Source of the DNA: DATCHW01 sp963806045
Lineage (GTDB): Bacteria > Bacteroidota > Ignavibacteria > Tepidaquicellales > Tepidaquicellaceae
Length of the DNA: 64,000 nt
Assembly (NCBI GenBank): GCA_963806045.1
Contig: CAWDWP010000001.1
Coordinates: 620,001 to 684,000, forward strand
Direction of reading: 5' to 3'
The first letter of the stretch is position 1; every line of letters begins with the position of its first letter. The notes under the pieces are model-generated. The model was not told where the DNA came from. It was given only the letters and a program-made list of their open reading frames with translations, and made no database searches. The position numbers and the translations under genes were made by a program. Positions 63,860 through 64,000 of this stretch are shown here, piece after piece.

Positions 63860-64000
63860 ATGAAACTAAAAATACTTTCATTATGTGTTCTGTTTCTTTT
63901 TCTGGCAGCAGGGGTAATTAAGAGTCAGACCGTTAATTTCAGGTTTGGCACACACTTTTATACGTGGCAAAAGTATGATTCTCTTTCTACTACCGGGAAT
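63860..64000 (+). CDS. Exported protein, 3' end beyond window (possible outer-membrane barrel)
   Basis: From ATG 63860, preceded by AAAAGGAAA, the reading begins MKLKILSLCVLFLFLAAGVI with a signal peptide ending KSQ, then TVNFRFGTHFYTWQKYDSL; it is open to the window end. The aromatic beta-like pattern is that of an outer-membrane barrel. If it is one, it could be the outer-membrane part of the electron conduit, but only 47 residues are visible, so this is a guess. Confidence 0.6.
   Translation, partial: MKLKILSLCVLFLFLAAGVIKSQTVNFRFGTHFYTWQKYDSLSTTGN

Noticed and set aside
1..64000. tRNA or rRNA genes
   Set aside because: No cloverleaf with a TTCRA arm and no rRNA signature was recognised on either strand; a covariance-model scan would be decisive.

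Overview
The window looks like a chromosome segment from an AT-rich member of the Ignavibacteria/Chlorobi side of the Bacteroidota. Two secreted proteins end in type IX secretion (T9SS) type A sorting domains with the YQNYPNPFN motif typical of that lineage. Several lipoproteins, TTG starts and the 426-residue enolase fit the same picture. I see no tRNA, rRNA, CRISPR array or prophage. One RNA gene, the bacterial SRP RNA, lies on the minus strand near 32.9 kb. Layout: 0-22 kb is mostly housekeeping and cell-envelope genes: a CoA-binding protein cut by the window edge, lipoproteins, an M28 peptidase exported by T9SS, CrcB/DUF190, enolase, an RRM RNA-binding protein, an EamA permease, a porin, SurE, Obg, PAP2, rhomboid, an esterase, a TPR protein, thioredoxin reductase and homogentisate dioxygenase. 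An IS200-like (REP-associated) transposase at 21 kb is bracketed by two copies of a multi-hairpin repeat unit. 22-47 kb carries a peptidase/TolB/beta-barrel outer-membrane protein, HolA, an ECF sigma factor with a putative anti-sigma factor, PurS/PurQ, two TatA proteins, a PhoR/PhoB-like pair, the SRP RNA, LptF/G, Kbl, a crotonase, an HtrA-like protease with TPRs, SdhA/SdhB, an aminotransferase with a broken nitrilase partner, and a second T9SS protein. 47.7-64 kb is the striking part. An NtrC-type regulator is followed, all on the plus strand, by six multihaem c-type cytochromes (15, 19, 9, 20, 18 and 4 haem motifs, 85 in total). Among them lie a Tat-signalled four-cluster ferredoxin subunit, an NrfD/PsrC membrane subunit and three paralogous di-haem cytochrome b proteins; an exported protein begins at the right edge. 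The membrane-spanning b/c pairs, the Hmc/Nrf-like trio and the NapC/NrfH-like anchors suggest an inner-membrane quinone-to-periplasm electron conduit, possibly feeding respiration of an extracellular or periplasmic acceptor. A near-perfect sigma-54 promoter (GG-N10-GC) sits inside the cluster at 52.67 kb, which fits control by the NtrC-type regulator. No terminal reductase or molybdopterin subunit is visible in the window. A second theme is sequence integrity. Eight genes are interrupted by single-base frameshifts, ten of the eleven being +1 insertions, including in the normally essential enolase. Protein homology reads straight through each one, which points to assembly error more than to decay. 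A third theme is small DNA repeats: perfect hairpins, one of them inside a T9SS sorting-domain coding region, and T-rich degenerate tandem repeats scattered between genes.
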